DNA from: Candidatus Rokuibacteriota bacterium
GTDB lineage: Bacteria > Methylomirabilota > Methylomirabilia > Rokubacteriales > CSP1-6
Reading direction: 5' to 3'
NCBI GenBank assembly: GCA_003221595.1
Contig: QHSM01000488.1
Location: forward strand, 1-16,691
DNA: 16,691 nt
The position numbers and the translations under genes are program-made. Below are positions 7,969 to 15,452 of this stretch, piece by piece; position 1 is the stretch's first letter; each line of letters starts with the position of its first letter. Under the pieces are notes generated by a model. It was not told the origin of the DNA, did no database searches, and saw nothing but the letters and a program-made list of their open reading frames with translations.

Positions 7969-7980
7969 GGCCCAAGGTCC
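7969..7980 (-). promoter_or_regulatory. DosR-like site, copy 1 (GGAC-CTTG-GGCC)
   Basis: Read on the minus strand this is GGACCTTGGGCC. It lies 95 bases upstream of the MASE1 kinase start and 42 bases upstream of the META-MliC lipoprotein start. It shares the GGAC-N4-G(T/G)CC pattern and TT core with copies at 9615, 12495 and 15912. Confidence 0.5.
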
Positions 7981-8022
7981 AGTTTTCCCGCTCCGGCGCT
8001 CGCGGTATCGAGGAAGTGCACG

Positions 8023-9024
8023 GTGAACCCGATGTTGAGATTCTTCGCGCTGACGCTGTGCGTCGCTCTCTCGGCATGCCAGACCGCGGCGCCTGCCGGC
8101 GCGGCGCGCAGCCTGGCCGGCGTGCCTGCGTCGCTCAGCGGGACGTCGTGGGTCGCCGAGGACATCGACGGGGGCGGCGTGCTCGAGGCCGTCCAGTCGA
8201 CGCTCACCTTCGAGAGCGAAGAGCGCATTGTCGGCTCGGCCGGGTGTAACAATTACTTCGTCCCCATCCTGCTGTCTGGCACCACGCTGCGCAGCGGGGC
8301 GATCGGCAGTACCCGGCGGGCCTGCCCGCCTCCCGCGATGAGCCAGGAGCGGCTGTTCCTGAGGGCCCTGGCCGCCGTGACCGCGTTCCGCCAGGAGGAC
8401 CGCACGCTCCTGCTGTTCGACGCGACCGATCACGTGCGCGTTCGACTGACCCGGGCTGTCGAGCGCGCCGAGACGGCGCGCGCCTTCGACTGCGCGGAAG
8501 GGCCCACCTTCGTGCTGGTTCCGGTGCTGGGGGGGGACGTGGCGCTCGAGCTGGACCGCGACATCCTGCGTCTCACGCGCCAGCCCACCGGCTCGGGGGC
8601 ACGGTACTCGGATGGCAAGGTCACGGTCTGGAACAAGGGTCGCGAGGCGTCGCTCGACGTCGGCGGCCTGACGTACCGGTGCACCGAGAGTCGGGTCCGC
8701 TCGGTCCGCGCGGACGCTCGCCTGCGCGGTGTCGACTTCCGGGCCACCGGCAACGAGCCGGGCTGGGCGCTCGAGATGCTCCAGGACCGGATCGTGTTCC
8801 TCGACCAGGGCGGGGCGCACCTGACGCTGCCGCGTCCGGCGCCGCAGGTCGACCCGGAGAGCGGCGAGATGGTCTACGCCGCCGAGACCGAGGGTCATCG
8901 CCTCCGCGTCCTGATCCGCGAGCGAGAATGCGTCGACTCGATGAGCGGGGAACGGGCCGAGTCGAGCGTCGCCGTCGAGATCGACGGTCGCGCGTACCGC
9001 GGCTGCGGCTACGCCCTGCCGTGA
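8023..9024 (+). CDS. META-MliC-COG3650 three-domain lipoprotein
   Basis: The 333-residue product has a signal peptide with lipobox LSAC (Cys19). The META/HslJ-like domain (about 36-140) shows SGTSWVAEDI and SAGCNNYF with Cys75 and Cys101. The MliC-like domain (about 155-221) has FDCAEG, SGARYSDGKVTVWNKGREAS and a closing Cys220. MliC proteins inhibit C-type lysozyme; the Ser191 and Lys205 positions, which correspond to the family's lysozyme-contacting loops, are kept. The last part (about 238-333) begins FRATGNEPGW and ends CGYAL, as in the COG3650 group. The start GTG at 8023 has GAGGA at 8-base spacing; an ATG at 8032 is possible. Probably anchored on the periplasmic face and protective against lysozyme or envelope stress; this is inference. 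Divergent from the MASE1 kinase. Confidence 0.85.
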   Translation: MNPMLRFFALTLCVALSACQTAAPAGAARSLAGVPASLSGTSWVAEDIDGGGVLEAVQSTLTFESEERIVGSAGCNNYFVPILLSGTTLRSGAIGSTRRACPPPAMSQERLFLRALAAVTAFRQEDRTLLLFDATDHVRVRLTRAVERAETARAFDCAEGPTFVLVPVLGGDVALELDRDILRLTRQPTGSGARYSDGKVTVWNKGREASLDVGGLTYRCTESRVRSVRADARLRGVDFRATGNEPGWALEMLQDRIVFLDQGGAHLTLPRPAPQVDPESGEMVYAAETEGHRLRVLIRERECVDSMSGERAESSVAVEIDGRAYRGCGYALP

Positions 9025-9039
9025 GGGTTTCCGCCTGAC

Positions 9040-9468
9040 TCAGCGCTGGGGGCGGAGCCGCAGAGTGTACGCGCGACCGTCCGAGGCCGTGCCGTTGACC
9101 ACGAGCATGTGCTGGTCTGGAGGCGGCTGCGTGTAGAGGAACGCGGTTCCCTGGCCGCCGCTGTCGCCCTTGATGAGCAGCCGGCCGCCGCTGACGATGA
9201 CGGTTCCCTTCGCGTCGAGCACGCCGATCGTCCGCGCGGCCGAGGCCCGGTAGGCGCCGCTCCCCTCGACAGTGACCTCGACGTAGTCCTCGCGGTCGCG
9301 GCTGCCCGTGATCGAGAGGAGACCGACCCACTTGCCGGTGACGCTCGCGACATCGGTCACGACCACGGGCGCCGTGGTGGTCGTGGTGCCGCCGCCCGCG
9401 CAGCCGCCGAGGCCGAGCACGAGCGCGAGGCTCACGGCTGCCCACGTGCTGCATCGATCGCTTCGCAT
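9040..9468 (-). CDS. Small lipoprotein with GKW-type beta domain
   Basis: The ATG at 9468 has GGAG about 6 bases upstream, so longer upstream frames were discarded. The 142-residue product has an N-terminal hydrophobic stretch and lipobox LGGC (Cys23), then a Thr-rich linker (28-32). A beta-rich domain follows, beginning VTGKWVGLLS (43-52) and ending YTLRLRPQR. The architecture, signal plus GxW-led beta barrel-like domain, is shared with the lipoprotein at 15453-15827, though similarity is low. Function unknown. It converges with the META-MliC gene (15-bp gap) and is divergent from pal; a DosR-like site lies in the shared gap. Confidence 0.75.
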   Translation of the reverse strand: MRSDRCSTWAAVSLALVLGLGGCAGGGTTTTTAPVVVTDVASVTGKWVGLLSITGSRDREDYVEVTVEGSGAYRASAARTIGVLDAKGTVIVSGGRLLIKGDSGGQGTAFLYTQPPPDQHMLVVNGTASDGRAYTLRLRPQR

Positions 9469-9614
9469 TCCGCTCCTCCACCTCACGTGACGTAAACCCC
9501 CAGAAGTAAAGCCACTTCGGCGAAGGCGCGACCCGGTCGACCCCCCTCGGGAAGATGCGGGCTCCACGGCGCTGCATTCTACCTGACTGCCGCCCTTCAG
9601 ATGCCGTGGGAATC

Positions 9615-9626
9615 GGACCTTGGTCC
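9615..9626 (+). promoter_or_regulatory. DosR-like site, copy 2 (GGAC-CTTG-GTCC)
   Basis: A perfect 5-bp-arm palindrome, GGACC-TT-GGTCC, which is also GGAC-N4-GTCC. It lies 146 bases upstream of the small lipoprotein (start 9468) and 140 bases upstream of pal (start 9767). Confidence 0.55.
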
Positions 9627-9664
9627 AATAGGTGTGCTCGAGGGGTGTTTTGGCGCGCGAGACG

Positions 9665-9688
9665 TGAGACTATCCGACCAACGTCTCA
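9665..9688. promoter_or_regulatory. Inverted repeat TGAGAC-N12-GTCTCA upstream of pal
   Basis: Two perfect 6-base arms (9665-9670, 9683-9688) with a 12-base spacer lie about 80 bases before the pal start. The arms' centres are about 18 bases apart, so they could form an operator. It could also be chance. Confidence 0.25.
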
Positions 9689-9766
9689 TTGAGGGAACGA
9701 ATCGCGCCGTGTAGTGTCGCGGGCGATCGACCTTCGAACAACCGCTCTCGCGTGGGAGGCCCAATC

Positions 9767-10238
9767 GTGCGCACGATGCTCGTTCGACCGATGCTCGCTT
9801 CAATGACTGTCGCGCTCGTCCTGCTCACAGGCTGTGCGCCCGGCTCCGGCGCCCGCTCCCGCGCCTGCGCGCCCGGCGCCGCCCAAGGAGTATCGGGCCG
9901 ACGACGCGCTCAAGCCGATCTATTTCGCCTTCGACGCGGCGGTGGTACGTCCGGGCGACGCCAAGATCCTGGACGCGAGCGCCCAGTGGCTGAACGCGAA
10001 TCCCGGCTTTCTGCTCCTCGTCGAGGGGCACTGCGACGAGCGCGGGACGAACGACTACAACCTCGCCCTCGGTGACCGCCGCGCCAAGGCCGCGATGAAC
10101 TACCTGGTGGCGCAGGGCATCAAGAGCGATCGGATCACGATCGTGTCATACGGCGAGGAGCGGCCGGCCTGCACCGAGCACAACGAGGCGTGCTGGGCCA
10201 AGAACCGCCGCTCTCAGTTCCTCATCAAGGAGCGCTGA
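9767..10238 (+). CDS. pal: Pal-type peptidoglycan-associated lipoprotein with apparent frameshift
   Basis: The C-terminal OmpA-like domain is clear: IYFAFDAAVV, the peptidoglycan-binding segment VEGHCDERGTNDYNLALGDR, then SYGEERP and the final KNRRSQFLIKER. This part is open from 9834. The signal peptide with lipobox LLTGC lies in a different frame, starting at GTG 9767 with GGGAGG at 7-base spacing. Removing one C from the CCC at 9839-9841 joins the frames and gives TGCAPAPAPAP...PAPPKEY, a normal Pal signal, Pro/Ala linker and domain of about 156 residues. Pal anchors the outer membrane to peptidoglycan and is usually important, so a sequencing error is a likely explanation. If real, no lipidated product would form. 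No tol genes are nearby. Confidence 0.8.
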
Positions 10239-10242
10239 GGCA

Positions 10243-11036
10243 TTACGGCGCGCTGAAGCGGGCCGGCACTCCCTCGCGGATCTGCCTGGAGAAGTCCGGG
10301 TCATGCTCCGCCGCCCGGGCACGGTCGTTGACGTGGCCCCGGGCGCGGAGCTCCGCGAGGGGCAGGTCCTGTCGCACCGCCCCGATCGCGTAGAGGTGCT
10401 CGTCTAGCCTTCCGTTCAGCAGAATCTTCCAGCTCCAGACGGCGTTCTTCACGTACGGCACCATGTGACCGCGGACGGCGGTCGTGCAGTTGTGGGTGAG
10501 CGCGTTGTACCACTGGGGTCGATCGCCGAGCCGGTTGACCGTCTCCAGGTAGTCCAGCAGGACCTGCCGGGCGAAGGCGGGCGTCGCGACGAGCCGGAAG
10601 AGGTAGACGTCTTCGTGGAACAGCGCCTCGGCGCCATTCTTCCGCGTCTCGATCGAGACGGCCAGATAGCGGTCACCGTCGAAGACGAAGCTCAGGACGG
10701 TGTGGGCGATGAGCGGCGAGCCCCAGTGGAGTCTATCGTCGCGTGGGCCGGGACGGCGACGTCGCGCTGCCAGTCACGGTCGTTCGACGGCGGAATCAGG
10801 AAGAACCACACGAGGACGGTCAGAAACCCCGAGAGCACGACGACCGCGCCCCGGCGCAGCGGACGGACCGCCGCGAGCACCGCCAGCGAACCGAGCACGA
10901 AGGCGCCGCTCAGCAGGAGCCGCGCCATGGGCCAGGGAAGGTTCGAATAGTAGATGGCCAGCGCGCTCCAGCCGACGACGGCGGCCAGAACGAGCAGGGT
11001 GAAGCCCCGAGCGACCCAGGTGCCGAAGGACTTCAC
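10243..11036 (-). pseudogene. DUF4105 membrane protein gene, degraded
   Basis: The frame from GTG 11036 encodes three hydrophobic segments and then PSNDRDWQRDVAVPAHATID, the start of a DUF4105 domain, but stops at 10692. The rest of the domain continues in another frame ending at 10243: WGSPLIAHTVLSF, DGDRYLAVSIETRK, EDVYLFRL and NALTHNCTTAV are recognisable, the last with the conserved Cys. Compared with DUF4105 proteins as I remember them, about 40 residues are missing at the frame change near 10730 and about 30 between ETRK and EDVYLF. Two losses plus a frame change suggest decay rather than a simple read error. It lies 42 bases after the OmpA lipoprotein on the same strand, probably the end of that operon. 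Confidence 0.7.
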
Positions 11037-11078
11037 GAGCGCCGAGCCCCGTATCGCGAGGCCGACGACGCTCCTTGC

Positions 11079-12047
11079 TTACCGGGCCACGCTTTCCGCG
11101 GTGGCCCCTTCGTTCAGGACCACGACCTCGACGCGCCGGTTTTGCTGGCGACCCGCCGCGGTGTCGTTCGCTACGACCGGGTACTTCGGCCCGTAGCCCT
11201 TGGTGGTGATCCGATCGGCGCCGACCCCCCGCGACGCCAGGACGTCCTTGACCGCGTCGGCGCGCTGCTGCGACAGCTTGAGGTTGAAGTCCTCGGGGCC
11301 CGTGTTGTCGGTGTGGCCCTCGATCAATAGATTGCGCGTCGGATTCTTCTTGAGAAACTCCGCCAGCTTGTCGATGCTCCGGAGCCCGCCCGCCGCCACC
11401 TCGGCCTTGCCGGTGGCGAAGAGCACGTCGCCCACCGTGAGGACGAGACCACGGTTGGTCTGCTGCCCCTTGAGGTCCGCCAGCTCCTTCAGGAGCGCGA
11501 CGTTCTTGGCCTGCTCGGCGTCCGCCTGCGCGCGGGCGCTTTCGGCCTGCATGCGAGCCTGCTCGGCCTGCATGCGGGCCTGCTCGGCCTCGCGGGCCTT
11601 GGCCTCGGCGTCGCGGGCCCGGGCTTCCGCCGCGGTGCGCGCTTCCTCCGCCTCGACCCGAGCGGCCTTCAGCTCGCGATCGCGCTTCTGCAGGAGGATT
11701 TCCTGCGTTTCCTTCCCAAGCATCTGAGTGTCCTGCTCGGTCTTCCGGGTCGCGCCCACGACCGACGCGATCTGCGCCTTCCGCTCCGCGACGTAGGCGA
11801 GCGACTGCATGTCCTCTGGGCGCTGCGCCTGCTCCGCCGCCTGGATGGCCTTCTGGGCGTCGGCGAGCTGCAGCTGGGAGTGCGCCTGCACGTTCGGGTC
11901 GGACTGCGCCTGGCGGTAGGCGGTCTGGGCTTTCGTGAGCTGCGCCTTCGCCGCTTGCTCCAGGTCAGACGAGGCGCAACCGGCGAGCACCGCCAGCGGG
12001 ACTAGTCCGGTGGCGAAGCGTCTCAGGTGACTTGAAACGGAAGTCAT
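11079..12047 (-). CDS. DUF4398/OmpA-domain lipoprotein with long coiled coil
   Basis: The 322-residue product has a signal peptide and lipobox LAGC (Cys24). Residues 27-100 match the helical DUF4398 pattern. Residues 100-195 are an Ala/Glu/Gln/Arg-rich coiled coil containing EQARMQ repeats. The C-terminal OmpA-like domain (about 200-311) has LFATGKAEV, the peptidoglycan-binding IEGHTDNTG (242-250), the LSQQRADAV segment and QNRRVEV. It probably sits in the outer membrane and holds peptidoglycan. Of two ATGs (12053 and 12047), the second has GAGG at 9-base spacing and was chosen; the first is only 3 bases from it. It follows the short coiled-coil lipoprotein by about 30 bases, so they are likely co-transcribed. 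Confidence 0.88.
   Translation of the reverse strand: MTSVSSHLRRFATGLVPLAVLAGCASSDLEQAAKAQLTKAQTAYRQAQSDPNVQAHSQLQLADAQKAIQAAEQAQRPEDMQSLAYVAERKAQIASVVGATRKTEQDTQMLGKETQEILLQKRDRELKAARVEAEEARTAAEARARDAEAKAREAEQARMQAEQARMQAESARAQADAEQAKNVALLKELADLKGQQTNRGLVLTVGDVLFATGKAEVAAGGLRSIDKLAEFLKKNPTRNLLIEGHTDNTGPEDFNLKLSQQRADAVKDVLASRGVGADRITTKGYGPKYPVVANDTAAGRQQNRRVEVVVLNEGATAESVAR
11543..11584. repeat. Two tandem 21-bp units in the coiled-coil coding region
   Basis: Two copies of a 21-base unit (11543-11563 and 11564-11584) differ at one base. They encode the repeated heptad-like EQARMQA segments of the OmpA lipoprotein. A slip-prone site that can change coiled-coil length by seven residues. Confidence 0.75.
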
Positions 12048-12078
12048 AGTCATTCACCTCTCGGGGGCGCTAGGTTCG

Positions 12079-12352
12079 TTACTGGGGGAGGCGTTGGAGC
12101 TCCTGGCGCAGCGTCTGGATATTCGCGCGCATCTCGTCGGCCATCTTCTTGAGGCGCTCGTTGTTGGCCCGGGCACGTGCGTAGTCGGCGTCGACGGCGG
12201 CCTGCTCCGACACCCGGATGGCCTGGTCGAACCGCTTGCGCGAGCTTGGTGCTGGCCAGGGGACCGTTGCTCGAGCAGCCGGCCGCCAGCGGCGCCGCGA
12301 TCACGATCCAGGCGAGTCCACGTCCGAGCTGTCGTCGCACTCTCTGATTCAC
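12079..12352 (-). pseudogene. Short coiled-coil lipoprotein with apparent frameshift
   Basis: The start is a GTG at 12352 with a strong AAGGAGG at 7-base spacing. The N-terminus is a signal peptide with lipobox LAAGC and then SSNGP. Shortly after, the sensible frame changes: the remaining sequence reads KRFDQAIRVSEQAAVDADYA...NERLKKMADEM...LQRLPQ and stops at 12079. This is a helical, coiled-coil tail as in small DUF4398-like lipoproteins. Removing one base between about 12240 and 12285 (candidates are a CCCC run or an AA pair) joins the two parts into about 90 residues. Read unchanged, the frame runs on to 12050 with an Arg/Pro-rich tail unlike any family. It precedes the OmpA lipoprotein gene and probably forms an operon with it. 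Confidence 0.65.
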
Positions 12353-12494
12353 AGTTAGGCCTCCTTCTCTTGCCCCCCTGGGGGATACCGGGGTCATTGC
12401 CCAGGATTCTCGCCGGCAAGCCGGCAATCTGCACCCCTCGAGTTACGTGGGGGGATCCCCCGGAGGGTACGGCGGCCGGCGATCGGGCGCTATC

Positions 12495-12506
12495 GGACGT
12501 TGGTCC
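12495..12506 (+). promoter_or_regulatory. DosR-like site, copy 3 (GGAC-GTTG-GTCC)
   Basis: It lies 143 bases upstream of the short lipoprotein start at 12352, in the 198-bp gap after the receiver-only regulator. The flanking ATC before GGAC is shared with copy 2. Confidence 0.5.
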
Positions 12507-12530
12507 TAGGCGAGCGCCAGCGGTTCGGGT

Positions 12531-12566
12531 GGTCAGGCCGGGCCGAGGGGTCAGGCCGGGCCGAGG
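12531..12566. repeat. Perfect 18-bp tandem duplication across a stop codon
   Basis: GGTCAGGCCGGGCCGAGG occurs twice head to tail (12531-12548 and 12549-12566). The second copy holds the last codons and the stop of the regulator gene on the minus strand; the first copy repeats them in the same frame just beyond, giving a second in-frame stop. Confidence 0.9.
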
Positions 12567-12946
12567 GCGCGATTGACTCCCGCGATCAGCGATTCGTCGT
12601 CGAAGGGCTTTCGGAGGTACTCGACGGCGCCGGCGCGGTGCGCCCGGTCCCGCGTCGCCGCGTCGTCGTGCGCGGTGATGAACACGACCGGGATCCGCCG
12701 GCCGGCGGCGACGAGGCGCTCGAGCAGCTCGAACCCGCTGAGCCCGCCGAGGTGGACGTCGAGGACGAGACAGCCCGGCGGCGTGGGATTGGGACGATCC
12801 AGGAAGTCCTCCGCGGACGAGAACGTCTTGACCTGAAACCCGCCGGCGTCGAGCAGGCGCCGGAGCGCCCGGAGAAGAGAGACATCGTCGTCGATCACAC
12901 ACACGAGCCGCGATCGTTCGTCGGGATGGGGCGCAGGGAAAGCCAA
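12551..12946 (-). CDS. Receiver-only response regulator, partner of the adjacent kinase
   Basis: A single REC domain of about 131 residues: acidic Asp19-Asp20, acceptor Asp63 in CLVLDVHLGG, Thr91 in FITAHDD and Lys113 in LRKPFDD. No output domain follows. There is no ATG near the domain start; TTG at 12946 with GAGGG a few bases upstream is the best start. An alternative ATG at 13045 would overlap the kinase gene and lacks a ribosome site. It lies 56 bases after the stop of the PAS kinase on the same strand, so the two are very likely co-transcribed and act as a pair. Output would need another protein, since the domain has no DNA-binding part. Confidence 0.82.
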   Translation of the reverse strand: MAFPAPHPDERSRLVCVIDDDVSLLRALRRLLDAGGFQVKTFSSAEDFLDRPNPTPPGCLVLDVHLGGLSGFELLERLVAAGRRIPVVFITAHDDAATRDRAHRAGAVEYLRKPFDDESLIAGVNRALGPA

Positions 12947-13002
12947 CCGGCCCTCTCTCTCTTCGCTCGCACGCGGGCGATCCAATTCCTGTCGAGCCGA
13001 CC

Positions 13003-15390
13003 CTACAGCGGCTTGCGCTCCCCCGCTATGCGTTGTTGGTCCCATACGCCCGGGCTGATCTGCCCGGGCAGCGAGGGCTCGATGGCCGGAACCGAGCCGT
13101 CGCACGGCAGCTCGACGCGGAGCGTGAGGCCGCGATCGGGGTTGGTCTCCGCCGCGATACGCCCACCGTGCGCCTCCACGATCGACCGGCTGATCGCCAG
13201 GCCCATGCCGAGGCCGCCGGGCTTGGTGCTGACGAACCGCTCGAACATGCGCTCGAGGTCCGCCGCGTTCGCGCCGACGCCGGTATCGCGGACGCGGACC
13301 TCCGCGAGGCCGGGGGCCCGGAGGGCCGTCGTGATCGCGATCTCGCGTGGTCCGTCCGGCGCGTTGCCGATCGCCTCGCTCGCGTTCACGAGCAGATTCA
13401 GGATGACCTGCTGGAGCTGGATCGGATCTCCGGAGACGAGCGGCACGACGGGATCGGCGGTCCGGAGCACCGTGATGTTCTTTCGCGCGAGGTCGTACCG
13501 CAAGAGAGTCACCACGTTGTCGACGAGCTGGTTCAGATCGAGACCTCGCTGGGACGCGTGCTCCTTGCGCGACAGGGCGCGAAGCCGGCGGATGATTGCC
13601 GACGCGCGCTGGGCGTCGGCCGCCATGTCGGTCAGCGCCTCCGAGACGTCCGCGTGCACGATCCCATCCCGATCGAGCAGGCGAATCGCCGCCTGCGCGT
13701 TCGTCACGATGGCGGCGAGCGGCTGGTTGATCTCGTGAGCGAGCGAGGCGCTGAGCTCGCCGAGCGTCGTAACGCGCTGGGCGTGTGCCAGCTCCTCGCG
13801 CTGCCGGCGCGACTCGTCTTCCGCCTGCCAGCGCCGCGTGATGTCGATGTACGAGATGACCGCGCCCCCGTCGGGGCGCCGGAAGGGCTCGACCGTCATC
13901 TCGAACCAGCGCTCGACGGATTGAGATCGAAACGCGTACTCGAGCCGAGCGTCCGGCCGCTTCCCCGTGAGGACGGCGGTGATGGCCTCGAGCGCCCGCA
14001 GCGCGTCGGCGTCGCCGGCCGCGGCGGCCTGACGGCAGGCGTCCAGGTAATTGACGCCGACCGTCGCGCCGCGCGTGGGATCGGTGCCGACCTCCTCGGC
14101 GAAGCGCGTCCACGAGTGGTTGACGGCGATGATGACGCCGTCGCGGTCGATCGCGGCGACCTGACCGTACAGCGAGCCGAAGATGGCGCTGCGGAGCGCC
14201 GTGCTCTCCAGCACGGCCCGGAGCGCGGTGTTCAGCGCGGTGATATCGATGACGGAGCCGACATAGCCGGTGAAGGCTCCGTTCTCGTCGATCCGGGGGA
14301 CGCCGTGGTCGAGCACCCACCGGTCGTCGCCGTCCCAGCGCCGCAGCCGGTAGTCGAGCGTGAAGGGCTGGCGCGCGCTCACCGCCGAGCGGTACGACTC
14401 GACCGCCAGCGCGCGGTCGTCGGCGTGCACGCTGTCCGCCCAGCCCTCGCCCAGGTCCTCCTCCGATCGGCGCCCCGTCAGCTCGAGCCAGCGCCGGTTG
14501 AAATAGGTTCGGCGGCCGTCGGCGCCGGACAGCCAGATCATCAGGGGAGCGGTGTCGGCGAGCAGACGGAACCGGTCCTCGCTTTCGCGCGCCGCCGTTT
14601 CGGCTCGATATCGCGCCAGCGCGCTGGCGAACACCTCGGCCAGGAGGCGGAGCCGCGGGACCAGCTCGTCGGGCCAGTCCCGCTCGGCGCGGAGCGTGCT
14701 GAAGGAGAGCGCGCCGGTGACGGTGCCCTCGACGGTCAGCGGGACGGCGACGAGCGATTGAGTGCCGCGGGCGGCCAGGTTCTCACGGTCGGTCCGGGCC
14801 GTGCTCGGGAGCTCGTCGAGCCGGGACAGGCTGACGACGTGGCCGTCCAGCAGGCGCGCGGCGATCCAGGGGTAAGCTCGGCTCGGGAGGGCTCCCAAGA
14901 GCGGATCGATGCCGTCTCGGGTCCACGAATGGGTGGCCCAGATGATGTCGTCGTGCGCTTGCCCCAGCTCGGCGAGCACCGCGCGATCGAGGTCGAGCTC
15001 GTGCACGATACGCTCGAGCGCCCTCTCGATGTGTTGGGGGACGTCCCGCGCCGAGATGAACGCCGCCGAGAGATCCGACACGAGGGTCTCGAAGCGGAGT
15101 CGCTCGGCGAGCTCACGCTGGGCGCGACGGCGCTGGGCCCGGTTGACGAGCAGACCAACGATGAGACCGGCCTGCACGACGAGCGCAACGGCTCCACCGA
15201 CGATGTACCACGGCTGCAGGTTCCACACCGAGCGCTCGCGCTCGACGGCACCCGGCGGGGCGGCCGTGCCCGCGTTGGAAGCGCCCGCGCGCACGTCCTG
15301 GGCGCGAGGGCTTGGAGTGAATGCGGCACTGGTAGCGATTGCCACCAGTGCCGCGAATACCGCGACGGTCGTCCTGAAGAAGCGTGGCAT
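13003..15390 (-). CDS. GAF-PAS-PAS sensor histidine kinase
   Basis: The 795-residue protein has an N-terminal hydrophobic segment (7-24, possibly a signal peptide), a short periplasmic part (about 25-60) and a membrane helix (61-83). A GAF-like domain spans about 98-262 (RFETLVSDLS to SALARYRAE), then two PAS modules (about 268-385, ending GSVIDITALN; and 395-520, ending ISYIDITRRW). The H-box is SLAHEINQPL with His552. The ATPase shows NLLVNASEA (665-673), DTGVGA (702-707), MFERFVSTK (715-723) and GLGMGL (726-731). All catalytic motifs are intact. The core is of the FixL/NodV-like type also seen in the kinase at 5492. It precedes its receiver-only partner. With so short a periplasmic part, sensing is probably cytoplasmic, through GAF or PAS ligands that cannot be named. 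Confidence 0.9.
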   Translation of the reverse strand: MPRFFRTTVAVFAALVAIATSAAFTPSPRAQDVRAGASNAGTAAPPGAVERERSVWNLQPWYIVGGAVALVVQAGLIVGLLVNRAQRRRAQRELAERLRFETLVSDLSAAFISARDVPQHIERALERIVHELDLDRAVLAELGQAHDDIIWATHSWTRDGIDPLLGALPSRAYPWIAARLLDGHVVSLSRLDELPSTARTDRENLAARGTQSLVAVPLTVEGTVTGALSFSTLRAERDWPDELVPRLRLLAEVFASALARYRAETAARESEDRFRLLADTAPLMIWLSGADGRRTYFNRRWLELTGRRSEEDLGEGWADSVHADDRALAVESYRSAVSARQPFTLDYRLRRWDGDDRWVLDHGVPRIDENGAFTGYVGSVIDITALNTALRAVLESTALRSAIFGSLYGQVAAIDRDGVIIAVNHSWTRFAEEVGTDPTRGATVGVNYLDACRQAAAAGDADALRALEAITAVLTGKRPDARLEYAFRSQSVERWFEMTVEPFRRPDGGAVISYIDITRRWQAEDESRRQREELAHAQRVTTLGELSASLAHEINQPLAAIVTNAQAAIRLLDRDGIVHADVSEALTDMAADAQRASAIIRRLRALSRKEHASQRGLDLNQLVDNVVTLLRYDLARKNITVLRTADPVVPLVSGDPIQLQQVILNLLVNASEAIGNAPDGPREIAITTALRAPGLAEVRVRDTGVGANAADLERMFERFVSTKPGGLGMGLAISRSIVEAHGGRIAAETNPDRGLTLRVELPCDGSVPAIEPSLPGQISPGVWDQQRIAGERKPL

Positions 15391-15452
15391 CCCGGCCGTA
15401 TCTGACGCGGCGGGTCTCGACCCGCGGCGCCCGCGGCAGCTACCTGGACACG

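Larger units (their letters stand above)
9469..9766. other. Divergent intergenic region between lipoprotein and pal
   Basis: This gap of almost 300 bases contains no gene I can support. It holds a DosR-like site at 9615-9626 and a separate inverted repeat TGAGAC-N12-GTCTCA (9665-9670 and 9683-9688). The GGGAGG at 9754-9759 is the ribosome site for pal. No clear -35/-10 pair is visible. Confidence 0.5.

Noticed and set aside
7874..8077. N-terminal extension of the MASE1 kinase up to 8077
   Set aside because: The extension is basic and unlike MASE1, and covers the divergent promoter gap and the start of the lipoprotein gene.
6174..8252. 692-codon minus-strand frame overlapping the MASE1 kinase and the META lipoprotein start
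   Set aside because: It covers parts of two real genes in other frames and has an Arg/Gly/Ala-rich, repeat-like composition.
12450..12461. GGGGGATCCCCC palindrome in the gap before the short lipoprotein
   Set aside because: Short GC-only self-complementary run, common in this composition; no T-run and no partner site.
13033..15405. 790-codon open frame opposite the GAF-PAS kinase
   Set aside because: It mirrors the kinase exactly, is rich in Arg/Ala/Gly/Glu, and has no domain. High-GC antisense shadow.
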